Below are positions 1-7,333 of a stretch of 10,276 nucleotides of DNA, in pieces. The position numbers and the translations under genes were made by a program. Position 1 is the stretch's first letter; the number at the start of each line of letters is the position of its first letter. The stretch spans positions 1,210 through 11,485 of the forward strand of contig JAOZOM010000045.1 of the NCBI GenBank assembly GCA_029933275.1. The letters run 5' to 3'. A model generated the notes under the pieces. That model did no database searches. It saw only the letters and a program-made list of their open reading frames with translations, and was not told the origin of the DNA. Source of the DNA: Anaerolineales bacterium (GTDB lineage: Bacteria; Chloroflexota; Anaerolineae; Anaerolineales; Villigracilaceae).

Positions 1-63
1 AAGAACGGCGAGTGCGGGATAGACTCCGCCGCCCGTTCCGCCCGCGCAAATTAGTAGTCGCAC
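1..63 (-). CDS. murG: MurG, N-terminal fragment (lipid II synthase)
   Basis: MurG is the membrane-associated GT28 glycosyltransferase that adds GlcNAc from UDP-GlcNAc to lipid I to make lipid II. Only the first 21 residues are in the window. They read as the first beta strand followed by the glycine-rich loop, RLLICAGGTGGGVYPALAVL, which is diagnostic for MurG at the N-terminus. I chose a GTG start at 63-61 because GGAGAG stands 6 bases upstream and the protein then begins right at the first strand; an in-frame ATG further upstream (81-79) lies before that ribosome site and would add six residues. The residue after GGTGG is Gly where most MurG proteins have His. The gene is read in a different frame from the end of ftsW, which is still open at the window edge, so the two overlap. 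Its position after ftsW is the normal dcw order. Confidence 0.85.
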   Translation of the reverse strand, partial: MRLLICAGGTGGGVYPALAVL

Positions 64-1186
64 CGAAGGCTCTCCAATCATCGTTTAGCTGTGAACTCTC
101 GCCGCGTTGACGAGAGATATTATATAAAATACCGATTGCCGCCAGCGAGGTGACCAAGCTGGAGCCGCCCGCGCTCATAAAGGGGAGGGCGTTGCCCGCA
201 AAGGGGAGTAGCCCGACCATCACGGTCATATTAATGAGGGCTTCAATGCCGATCCAGAAGACTAAGCCAGTGGCGAGCAGTGAGCCGAGCATATCGGGAG
301 CGCGGCGGGCAATTACGAGACCGCGCCAAACCAAAATAGCGTATAAAAGAATGAGTACGGTTGCGCCAACAAGCCCGAATTCTTCAGCGACTACGGCGAA
401 AATACTATCGGTGGGCGGGACGGGGAGACCAGTGAGTTTGGTTACGCTCTGCCCGATGCCGAGACCGAAGACGCCGCCGTTGACCATCGCTTCTAAAGAG
501 CGGCGAACGTGATAAGAGGCTTGGGATGGGTCTTTGAGACCCATCCAATAAAACTCGACGCGTTCTTGCCCCGTTGCGCTGACTTGGACAATGAACCAAG
601 CGACAATCGAGGCTAAAAGAATGAGGATGATGATTTGCTTCAAATCGGCTCCGGCGAGGAAGAAAAGCACGCCGCCGAGAATAAAAACAGTTGCGCTTGC
701 ACTTAAATCAGGTTGCAGATAAATCAAGCCGCCGATAAGACCGAGAATGACGGCGAGGGGGATTAATCCCAACTCAATGCTGTGGAGTTGATCGCGTTTG
801 GCGTAAAGCCAAACGGTGAGATAAATTACGATAGCCAATTTCGCCAATTCGGAGGGCTGGATTGAGCCGTTATAAAAGGTACGGACTGCGCCCAAGCGAA
901 GCTCTCGAATGAAAAGCACGGCAATCAGCGAAATAATCGTGGCGAGCATGATGAGAATAGAGAATTTTCGCCAGTGGTGATAATCGAGATGCGAAAGCGC
1001 AAAAGCCGAAGCGATGCCTAATCCCAGCCAGAGCAATTGACGTTTAAACATATAGCCGGGGGCTTCGCCCAAAATTTCCACCGAATAATCTGTGCTGGAG
1101 GAGTAAAGCATGAGCAAGCCAAAAGCCACCAGCGTGATAATCGTAATCAGCAGGGGTGCATCTCCGCTTTTGGCGGTGCGTGGCAT
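1..1186 (-). CDS. ftsW: FtsW, septal peptidoglycan polymerase (3' end outside window)
   Basis: FtsW is the SEDS-family glycosyltransferase that polymerises lipid II at the septum together with its class B PBP partner (FtsI, same operon). The frame is open from the ATG at 1186 to the window edge (395 codons, no stop). About ten hydrophobic segments can be seen, starting near residue 11. Family signatures are QPSELAKL (about 110-117), LQPDLSAS (157-164), LPVPPTDSIFAVVAEEFG (254-271, with the Asp260 expected to be catalytic in SEDS proteins) and MSAGGSS (337-343). RodA is the main alternative, but the dcw position favours FtsW. An in-frame ATG at 1228, inside the end of murD, has GGAG 13 bases upstream and would add 14 residues; the start is therefore uncertain. 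After the last membrane segment (about residue 357) comes an Arg/Ser-rich tail that overlaps the start of murG in another frame. Confidence 0.93.
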   Translation of the reverse strand, partial: MPRTAKSGDAPLLITIITLVAFGLLMLYSSSTDYSVEILGEAPGYMFKRQLLWLGLGIASAFALSHLDYHHWRKFSILIMLATIISLIAVLFIRELRLGAVRTFYNGSIQPSELAKLAIVIYLTVWLYAKRDQLHSIELGLIPLAVILGLIGGLIYLQPDLSASATVFILGGVLFFLAGADLKQIIILILLASIVAWFIVQVSATGQERVEFYWMGLKDPSQASYHVRRSLEAMVNGGVFGLGIGQSVTKLTGLPVPPTDSIFAVVAEEFGLVGATVLILLYAILVWRGLVIARRAPDMLGSLLATGLVFWIGIEALINMTVMVGLLPFAGNALPFMSAGGSSLVTSLAAIGILYNISRQRGESSQLNDDWRAFGATTNLRGRNGRRSLSRTRRS

Positions 1187-1206
1187 AACGCTTTTATAGT
1201 TTCTCT

Positions 1207-2592
1207 CTACGAAAGTTTGTGTACCCATTCTCTAAACTTCTCTCCGCGTTCAGCGAAATCTTTGAATTCATCAAAACTGGTACCACCGGGCGAAAATAGA
1301 ACAACATCGCCTTCTTCGGCTACTTTTGCGGCGGCGGCTACGGCATCTTCTAAGCCGATACAATGCGAAATCGTGTAAGGGCGTTCTCCGGCGCGGCTTC
1401 CGCCAACTGCTTTAGCGATTTTTTGCGCCGCTTCACCGAATAAAACCACATGGTCAACGCGCTGCCTAATCAACTCGCCTAATTTGCCCCAGGGGAGCTT
1501 TTTGTCGCGTCCGCCGAGCATGAGAACAATCGGTTCATCAAAAGCGCGGATTGCTGCCATCGAGCGTTCGGGGGCGGTGGCAATCGAGTCGTTGTACCAA
1601 GCAATCCCGTTGCGTTTTTGCACCAATTCAAGCCGATGCTCAACGCCGTAAAAATCGATTAGAGCCGCATCCATTGCATTGGAGGGGAATCCCGATAAAA
1701 ATCCGATTGTGGCGGCGGCTAAAACGTTCAGAAGATTATGTGTGCCGCGTAAGTGGATGGATGAAGTGGAGATGAGGGGAATATCCATCCGATTATCGCG
1801 AAAATAAATATAATCATCTAGCGGATAAGTTCCCGAATCGCCCGCGGCGAGGGGCTTGATTCCGAAGGTAAACACTTTGCCCGGAGAAAGCGATCTCATG
1901 CTCCGCGCACCTTCATCATCTCTGCCGACAATTGCCATATCCTCGGCTTTTTGATTTTCTAACAAACGCGCTTTTGCCGCGGCGTAGGCTTTCATCGTAC
2001 CGTGTCTGTCGAGGTGGTTAGGGGTCACATTTAACAATGTGGCGATATTGGTCGAAAGAGTCATTTGGTCAAGCTGAAAGCTGGAAATCTCCAAAATGGC
2101 GAGATCGTCTTCTTTCATCTCGTCCACATAGTTGATGAGTGGGTCGCCGATATTCCCGCCAACCCAAACTTTTCCTTTGCTTTTTCGCATCGCTTCTTTT
2201 GCCATCCTGCCAACGAGGGTGGTTGTGGTGGTTTTTCCGGCTGAGCCGGTAATTCCGATGGTGCGGCAGGGAGCGGCTTCGAGGAAAATCTGTGTATCGT
2301 TCGAGAGTGGAATTTTTCTTCGTTGGGCGTCCCGCACGAGGGGGAGGTTTAACGGAATCCCGCCGGAGAGACAAACCAAGTCTTTGCCTTTGAGCAAGCT
2401 GGAAAAATGCGCGCCGAGCATCCATTCCACATCCACATCTTTGAGAGATTCTTGCTCTTCTTTTAGCTCATGCGGCATCCGTTTATCATTTAAGGTCACT
2501 TTTGCCCCGTGTTTGACGAGATAACGCGCTAAAGCCAATCCCTGACGGGCGGCTCCGAGAATGAGAACGTTTTTGTTATTCCAGTTTGTCAT
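1207..2592 (-). CDS. murD: MurD, UDP-MurNAc-L-Ala--D-Glu ligase
   Basis: MurD is the cytoplasmic ATP-dependent ligase that adds D-glutamate to UDP-MurNAc-L-alanine. The 461 residues match the family length. The N-terminal Rossmann-like domain begins VLILGAARQG (9-18) and contains SGGIP (76-80). The central domain has the ATP loop GITGSAGKTTTTT (113-125), SSFQLD (170-175) and NVTPNHLDRHG (188-198). The C-terminal domain has WYNDSIATAPE, LMLGGRDKK and SPGGTSFDEF near the end. The ATP loop carries Ser-Ala where many Mur ligases have Thr-Asn. The start is at 2592 because the Rossmann strand begins eight residues later; the ribosome site is weak (GAGAAAAAA). Unlike the rest of the operon, the gene is preceded by a 105-base gap with palindromic repeats. 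Its last bases contain a possible ftsW start. Confidence 0.97.
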   Translation of the reverse strand: MTNWNNKNVLILGAARQGLALARYLVKHGAKVTLNDKRMPHELKEEQESLKDVDVEWMLGAHFSSLLKGKDLVCLSGGIPLNLPLVRDAQRRKIPLSNDTQIFLEAAPCRTIGITGSAGKTTTTTLVGRMAKEAMRKSKGKVWVGGNIGDPLINYVDEMKEDDLAILEISSFQLDQMTLSTNIATLLNVTPNHLDRHGTMKAYAAAKARLLENQKAEDMAIVGRDDEGARSMRSLSPGKVFTFGIKPLAAGDSGTYPLDDYIYFRDNRMDIPLISTSSIHLRGTHNLLNVLAAATIGFLSGFPSNAMDAALIDFYGVEHRLELVQKRNGIAWYNDSIATAPERSMAAIRAFDEPIVLMLGGRDKKLPWGKLGELIRQRVDHVVLFGEAAQKIAKAVGGSRAGERPYTISHCIGLEDAVAAAAKVAEEGDVVLFSPGGTSFDEFKDFAERGEKFREWVHKLS

Positions 2593-2610
2593 ATTTTTTC
2601 TCGTATTGCG

Positions 2611-2697
2611 TATGTGCGTTGCAGTTTGAAACTGCGTTGTACATCGAATTGTTTCCGAACTGCAATGCCCCTTTCAAGTGCAATGCAGTTTTGTCTT
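2611..2697. repeat. Palindromic GCAGTT/AACTGC repeats in the mraY-murD gap
   Basis: This is the only sizeable gap inside the operon, and it holds two inverted repeats built on the same 6-mer. GCAGTTT-G-AAACTGC at 2621-2635 is a perfect 7-base palindrome around one base. AACTGCAATGC (2658-2668) pairs with GCAATGCAGTT (2680-2690) with one mismatch and an 11-base loop. The mRNA could fold as two hairpins between mraY and murD. There is no T-run suited to a minus-strand intrinsic terminator. Such a cluster could be a dispersed intergenic repeat of the genome, or an RNA processing or stability site; I cannot tell which from one copy. Confidence 0.6.
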
Positions 2698-3705
2698 CTA
2701 AACCAACGCCAACCCCACGCCGAACATCGCGGCGAGCAGGCTGATGAGCCAGAAGCGTTGCACGACTTGGGTTTCGCTCCAGCCGAGTAATTCAAAATGG
2801 AGGTGAATGGGTGCCATTTTGAAGAAACGTTTGCCTTCGTTGCTGAATTTTTTAGTTAACTTGAAATAAGCAACTTGAATAATGACGCTTAATGCCTCAC
2901 TGACGGGAATGATGGCGATTACGGGCAGAATTGCCCATTGTCCGGTCATTAAAGCGACTACAGCGAGGGTGGCTCCTAGTGAGAGCGAGCCGGTGTCGCC
3001 CATAAAAAGGGAGGCGGGGTGGACGTTGAACCAGAGAAAGCCGAAGAGTGCGCCAACGAGGGTGAAGCAAAATCTACCAACGAAGATTTGCCCTTGCAAC
3101 ATCGCGATCCCGCCGTAGGTGATGAAGGCGGTCGCGGCGATGAGACCGGCTAAGCCATCTAGCCCATCCGTGAAGTTGATTGCGTTGGAGCCGCCAATAA
3201 TGATGAATGCGGCTACGGGAACGTACCAAGCCCCAAGTTCTAGTGTAACTTGTACGCCGGGGATAATTAATTCGGGAACATCAAGAATATATTTCAACAC
3301 GGCTGCTGTTAGAAGAGCCAAAATAACTTGAATGGCGAATTTTGTTCGGGCGCGCATTCCGTCTCCGCGTCTTTTGCCGCGAACGCCTTCCCAATCGTCT
3401 AATGCGCCGAGCAGGGCGTAGGCAAACATCACGATGACGGGGACGAGGATTGAGCGTCCGGTATTCTCCATCCCGATAATGGAGACGGCATTTAGCATGA
3501 CGGTAATTAAGGCGACGGGGAGGATGAACATTACGCCGCCCATCGTGGGTGTTCCCATTTTGACTTGGTGAAAACCGGGTTCGTCTACGCGGATGATTTT
3601 ACCGATTTCGAAATGTCGCAAAACGCGTAGTAGCGGCGTTCCCCAAATTACGGTCATCATAAAACTGAGACCGGCGAGGCTCAAGGCAAGAGACATTGAT
3701 TTCAT
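2698..3705 (-). CDS. mraY: MraY, phospho-MurNAc-pentapeptide transferase
   Basis: MraY is the polytopic membrane enzyme that moves phospho-MurNAc-pentapeptide from UDP to undecaprenyl phosphate, making lipid I. It has 335 residues, within the family range, and many hydrophobic helices. Signatures in order: KMGTPTMGG (49-57), the acidic pair in LGALDDW (D103, D104), NAINFTDGLDGLA (174-186), FMGDTGSL (234-241), and MAPIHLHFELLGW (297-309). The usual triple-His motif near the C-terminus here reads His-Leu-His. The start ATG shares bases with the murF stop (ATGA, four-base overlap) and has GGAGG seven bases upstream, so start and coupling are well supported. It is followed by the repeat-containing gap before murD. 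Confidence 0.97.
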   Translation of the reverse strand: MKSMSLALSLAGLSFMMTVIWGTPLLRVLRHFEIGKIIRVDEPGFHQVKMGTPTMGGVMFILPVALITVMLNAVSIIGMENTGRSILVPVIVMFAYALLGALDDWEGVRGKRRGDGMRARTKFAIQVILALLTAAVLKYILDVPELIIPGVQVTLELGAWYVPVAAFIIIGGSNAINFTDGLDGLAGLIAATAFITYGGIAMLQGQIFVGRFCFTLVGALFGFLWFNVHPASLFMGDTGSLSLGATLAVVALMTGQWAILPVIAIIPVSEALSVIIQVAYFKLTKKFSNEGKRFFKMAPIHLHFELLGWSETQVVQRFWLISLLAAMFGVGLALV

Positions 3706-5126
3706 TGTTCTGCCTCCAATGCCGCTGTGATGCGATCCATGCGTAAGCCGCGTGAACCTTTGATGAGGAGGCTATCCTGCGGAGTTAGGTTTTCTTTTAA
3801 CCACTCAACGAGGGGTTCTTCTTCATCAAATTCCAAAATGGCGTTGGCGGGCATCCCCGCATTACGAGCAGATTTGGCAATGATATGCGCTCGTTTACCG
3901 AAGGTGAGCAAAATATCGGCAACTTCGGCGGTGCGTAAGCCAATCATTTCGTGGCTTTGGCGTTCGTATTGTCCAAGTTCGAGCATGTCGCCTAGCACGG
4001 CAATATGTTGTTTCCCGTCCATTTCTTCAAGGAGGTTTAACGCGGCTAAGGTGGAGGCGGGTGAGGCGTTATAGGTGTCGTCTAAAATTAATGCGCCGCA
4101 TTTGCTCCGAACTGCAACGAGGCGGAGTTGAGCGTGTCCTGCTTGAAGACCTTTGATGATTTCTTGCCAATTTAGCCCTTCGATGAGGCAAACTGCTGTG
4201 GCGCGCAATGCGGTGTGGACGGAATGTCTTCCGATGAGCGGGAGGTGAATATGCAAGGTTTCATGTTGATAATGCAAACGAAAACGAATGCCGTCTAAAC
4301 CGAGTCCTTCAACTTTGTCTGCCCAAAGATCCGCTTCGGGGCTGAGACCGTAGAAGAAGACACGGGCTTGGGTCATCTTTGCCATTTCTCGCACCCGAAT
4401 ATCATCATAGTTCAGAATAGCGACGCCTTCGGGGGCGGGGGGGAGAGCTTGCACCAATTCCGCTTTGCCGCGGGCGATGGCTTCTTGTGAACCGGCTCGT
4501 TCGGCGTGAACTGTGCCGATATTGGTGACAACGCCAATTTGCGGTTTGGCAATTTGGCAGAGAAAATCAATTTCGCCGGGGACGTAAAATCCCATCTCGA
4601 GGACGGCGATTTCGTGGTCGGAGCGTAATCCTAAGATGGTGAGGGGGAGACCGATTTCGTTGTTAAGATTGCCAAAGTTTTTCAGGGTACGGAATCGGCT
4701 TTGGAGGGCTTGGGCGGTTAATTCCTTCGTTGTTGACTTCCCAACACTGCCTGTGATGCCGACCACGCGCAAGTCAAGTTTGTTTCGCCAGAAACGAGCG
4801 ATTTCTTGCAGAGCGGTGAGGGTGTTTTCTACGAGCAGGCAGAGGGGAGCATCCAGTCCATCCAAATCAGTTTGAGAAAGTTTTTTTCGTAAATCGAGGG
4901 TCTTAAAATCACCTAAAACTTCATGTTGAATTAAAGCAAAAGAGGCTCCGCGTGAAAAAGCATCGCCGACAAAATCGTGCCCGTCTACCTTTTCGCCGGG
5001 GATGGCGATGAAGAGCGCACCCGCTTCCACCTGACGCGAATCAATCGCCGCATGGGGAATGGCGGCGGTTGTCTGCGAGGGGCAGGGTTGGTTGAGAGCT
5101 TCGAGAAGGTCGGCGAGTTTTAACAC
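3702..5126 (-). CDS. murF: MurF, UDP-MurNAc-tripeptide--D-Ala-D-Ala ligase
   Basis: MurF is the cytoplasmic ATP-dependent ligase that adds D-Ala-D-Ala to the UDP-MurNAc-tripeptide. From the start chosen here it has 474 residues. It shows the ATP loop GITGSVGKST (about 123-132), NFGNLNNEIGLPLTIL (about 150-165), EMGFYVPGEI, LDDTYNASPAS, AVLGDMLELG and KGSRGLRMDRI at the C-terminus. The last three separate MurF from MurE, which would carry DNPR. I prefer the GTG at 5126-5124: AGGA lies six to seven bases upstream, the protein then begins MLKLADLLEAL as MurF proteins commonly do, and it starts 13 bases after the ftsI stop. An ATG at 5159 (11 extra residues, overlapping ftsI) or one at 5189 is possible but less well supported. 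The stop overlaps the mraY ATG. Confidence 0.95.
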   Translation of the reverse strand: MLKLADLLEALNQPCPSQTTAAIPHAAIDSRQVEAGALFIAIPGEKVDGHDFVGDAFSRGASFALIQHEVLGDFKTLDLRKKLSQTDLDGLDAPLCLLVENTLTALQEIARFWRNKLDLRVVGITGSVGKSTTKELTAQALQSRFRTLKNFGNLNNEIGLPLTILGLRSDHEIAVLEMGFYVPGEIDFLCQIAKPQIGVVTNIGTVHAERAGSQEAIARGKAELVQALPPAPEGVAILNYDDIRVREMAKMTQARVFFYGLSPEADLWADKVEGLGLDGIRFRLHYQHETLHIHLPLIGRHSVHTALRATAVCLIEGLNWQEIIKGLQAGHAQLRLVAVRSKCGALILDDTYNASPASTLAALNLLEEMDGKQHIAVLGDMLELGQYERQSHEMIGLRTAEVADILLTFGKRAHIIAKSARNAGMPANAILEFDEEEPLVEWLKENLTPQDSLLIKGSRGLRMDRITAALEAEQ

Positions 5127-5139
5127 GATTTGTCCTGTT

Positions 5140-6891
5140 TTATTGTTGCTCTGCGGCATATTGCATCCGAATAAAATCGGGCGGGACATTTAATATACGT
5201 ACGCTTTCCTCTGCTACTTCGGCAAAAACGGGAGCGGCGGTTTTGGATGCCCAAACCGAGACACTGGGTTTTTCGAGCCAAACATAAATCATAAATTGGG
5301 GGTCATCTACCGGTCCCCAACCGATGAAAGAGGCGTTTGTTTCGTCTTTTGAGTACCAGCCGTATTCGGTTGGGATTTGGGCGGTGCCGGTTTTTCCTGC
5401 TAAACGATAGCCCGGAATGGTTGCCAGAGAATCTTCGCCGGTAATTGAGTTAGCGAGCATTTCGCTGAGGGTATACGCCGTTTCTTTTGAAATGGGTCTC
5501 CCCGCGTTTTGGGGTGGGAAATCATATTGTTTGCTATCACGCACCATCCCATAAAGGATATGCGGCGTGACCATATTGCCGTCGTTGGCGATTGCGGAGG
5601 CTGCCATCATCATTTGGATGGGTGTCGCGGTGACACCTTGACCGAAAGAGTTTGTAGCGAGATCAACTGGATACCAATCGGAATCGCCCGGGACCTTGAG
5701 CCTGCCGCCTGCTTCCCCGCTTAAGTCGATCCCGGTCGGATGCCCGATCCCAAATGCGGACATATACTCGTAGAAATTCTCTGGTCCCATCTCCACCGCG
5801 ATTCGCGCCAAGCAGATGTTTAACGAATGACGGAGACACCCTGTCATATCTTGGACGCCCCACGCTTTTTCATCCCAGTTTTTGATGACTGCGCCGCCTA
5901 CAGGGAACGAACCTGTGTCGGTATAACTAGTGTCCGGGGTAACTACGCCCATATCTAATGCGGCTGCCATGGTTAAGATTTTCATCACTGAGCCGGGTTC
6001 GTAGGGCATATTGATAGCGCGGTTATATTCGCTGGCATTATCAAAAACCAGTTCATAATCCGAGTAATTTTCAAGGTTCAAACGCGGCGTGGATGCCATC
6101 GCGAGAATTTCGCCGTTTTGCGGATCCATGACGATGATGCTTCCGGATTCTGCGCCGTAGGTGTAGAGAGATTCATCGAGGATTTCTTCAACGGAGGCTT
6201 GCAATTCTCTGTCGAGGGTGAGTATGAGCGTTGTTCCGTCCGGGACTTGGGGAATCTCCTCAACGCGATTTGGGTCTGCCGGAATCCAAACCTGCACAGG
6301 GACACCAGCGAGAAGGTCGTTATATTTTTCTTCGACCCCAAAATAGCCGCGCCCCGCACGATTGACAAATCCGATTATATTTGCGGCGATGGTTTCTTCG
6401 GGATAGCTACGGGCGAGATGTTCTCTGAAACTTAATCCCGCGAGACTATCGTAAGCATTAGGGTCGTTTTCAATATCATTTTTGATTCGTTCTAACTCGG
6501 CAATTTCTCCGGCTGGAACATAATCGCTTAAGCTCAGGTAAACTTGTTCTTCGTTGGCGTTGTTGATTGAATCGAGAATGTTGACATAATCCAAACCGAG
6601 AACGGTGGAGAGAATGGTGGCAATGCTTTGGGCACTTTCAACATCATCTAATGTCACGCCGACTTCGTAGACGCTTTGGTTTCCTGCGAGCAGTTTGCCA
6701 TTGCGATCATAAATCTCACCCCGCGCGGGGTAGACGTTTTCGATCCAGCCTTTGTAACGGTTGGTTTGGTCGCGGAAATCGGCAGCTTCAACGCTGGTTT
6801 GGATGCGTACCATCTGCACGATGATGAGGATGCCAATCACCGCAAAGATACTTGCTAAGGAGAGCGAACGCCATGCAAATTCTTTTCTCAT
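5140..6891 (-). CDS. ftsI: FtsI-type class B penicillin-binding protein (septal transpeptidase)
   Basis: This is a D,D-transpeptidase that crosslinks septal peptidoglycan, expected to work as the partner of FtsW. It has 583 residues: a short cytoplasmic start, one membrane anchor (about 10-30), the PBP dimerisation domain beginning YPARGEIYDRNG (54-65), then the transpeptidase domain. All three active-site motifs are present: S301-V-M-K304, S356-L-N358 and K500-T-G-T503. It ends about 80 residues after KTG, with no PASTA repeats. The start ATG overlaps the stop of the upstream ftsL-like gene (ATGA), with GAGGGG about eight bases before it. The gene to its left is murF, not murE as in the common dcw order. 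A sporulation SpoVD-type role is unlikely given the context. Confidence 0.95.
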   Translation of the reverse strand: MRKEFAWRSLSLASIFAVIGILIIVQMVRIQTSVEAADFRDQTNRYKGWIENVYPARGEIYDRNGKLLAGNQSVYEVGVTLDDVESAQSIATILSTVLGLDYVNILDSINNANEEQVYLSLSDYVPAGEIAELERIKNDIENDPNAYDSLAGLSFREHLARSYPEETIAANIIGFVNRAGRGYFGVEEKYNDLLAGVPVQVWIPADPNRVEEIPQVPDGTTLILTLDRELQASVEEILDESLYTYGAESGSIIVMDPQNGEILAMASTPRLNLENYSDYELVFDNASEYNRAINMPYEPGSVMKILTMAAALDMGVVTPDTSYTDTGSFPVGGAVIKNWDEKAWGVQDMTGCLRHSLNICLARIAVEMGPENFYEYMSAFGIGHPTGIDLSGEAGGRLKVPGDSDWYPVDLATNSFGQGVTATPIQMMMAASAIANDGNMVTPHILYGMVRDSKQYDFPPQNAGRPISKETAYTLSEMLANSITGEDSLATIPGYRLAGKTGTAQIPTEYGWYSKDETNASFIGWGPVDDPQFMIYVWLEKPSVSVWASKTAAPVFAEVAEESVRILNVPPDFIRMQYAAEQQ

Positions 6892-7331
6892 TGCGATGCC
6901 CCTCGTGTTCTTGCATCAAACCATTCGAAAAGTGATTGAGTGTATTCGGTTGGTAAGAGAGATGAACTGGTGCTGGAGGGAATGCTCCTCGTTAGATTAA
7001 CAGGGTTTATTCCTTCGTAACCGGGGACAACTATATAGTGAGTTTCTTCCGCTGCGGCGGGATGAAATCCCAGAACATCACTGCGCGCATTTACCGCACG
7101 GTAGGAGAGCAAACGGGCTAATTCCGTTTTGAGATTTGCATTTTCTTCTTTGGTGGAGCTACTCTCTCTCTCAAGGGATTGAATTTCTCGCCCGACAAGG
7201 GTGGCTTGCGAAGCAACACTAAGGTAGAGTGCGGCGATCATCATTGTTCCCACAATGGCAAGCAGAACCGCGCCGACTCTTTGTCTGCGGGTTCTCCATG
7301 GAGCTTGTCGGATTATGCGGGTGATTTTCAT
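6888..7331 (-). CDS. ftsL: FtsL-like septum protein (single membrane helix plus coiled coil)
   Basis: Sequence identity alone is weak for this family; the call rests on architecture and position. The 147-residue protein has a basic cytoplasmic N-terminus (RRQR around 15-18), one hydrophobic helix (about 19-41), then an extracytoplasmic helix suited to a coiled coil (about 45-75, VGREIQSLERESSSTKEENA and following). This is the layout of FtsL and DivIC, which form a complex that recruits and activates FtsW-FtsI. The last 70 residues are Ser/Thr-rich and longer than in a minimal FtsL. It lies exactly between rsmH and ftsI, where ftsL normally lies. It begins two bases after the rsmH stop without a clear ribosome site, so coupling is likely, and its stop overlaps the ftsI ATG. 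Confidence 0.75.
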   Translation of the reverse strand: MKITRIIRQAPWRTRRQRVGAVLLAIVGTMMIAALYLSVASQATLVGREIQSLERESSSTKEENANLKTELARLLSYRAVNARSDVLGFHPAAAEETHYIVVPGYEGINPVNLTRSIPSSTSSSLLPTEYTQSLFEWFDARTRGASQ

Positions 7332-7333
7332 GA

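Noticed and set aside
150..512. Plus-strand open frame of 120 codons antisense to ftsW
   Set aside because: It mirrors the ftsW coding frame on the other strand, has no recognisable domain and no ribosome site; ftsW signatures are clear across the region.
2132..2524. Plus-strand open frame of 130 codons antisense to murD
   Set aside because: Shadow of the murD frame; murD motifs are complete and the antisense product has no domain-like features.
2589..2795. Minus-strand 68-codon frame spanning the end of mraY and the mraY-murD gap
   Set aside because: Its N-terminal half is out-of-frame mraY and the rest is the palindromic repeat region; no ribosome site or protein-like composition.
4431..4443. 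G-rich run in murF as a possible G-quadruplex
   Set aside because: Only two long G runs are close together, which is too few for an intramolecular quadruplex; it encodes Pro-Pro-Ala-Pro in murF.
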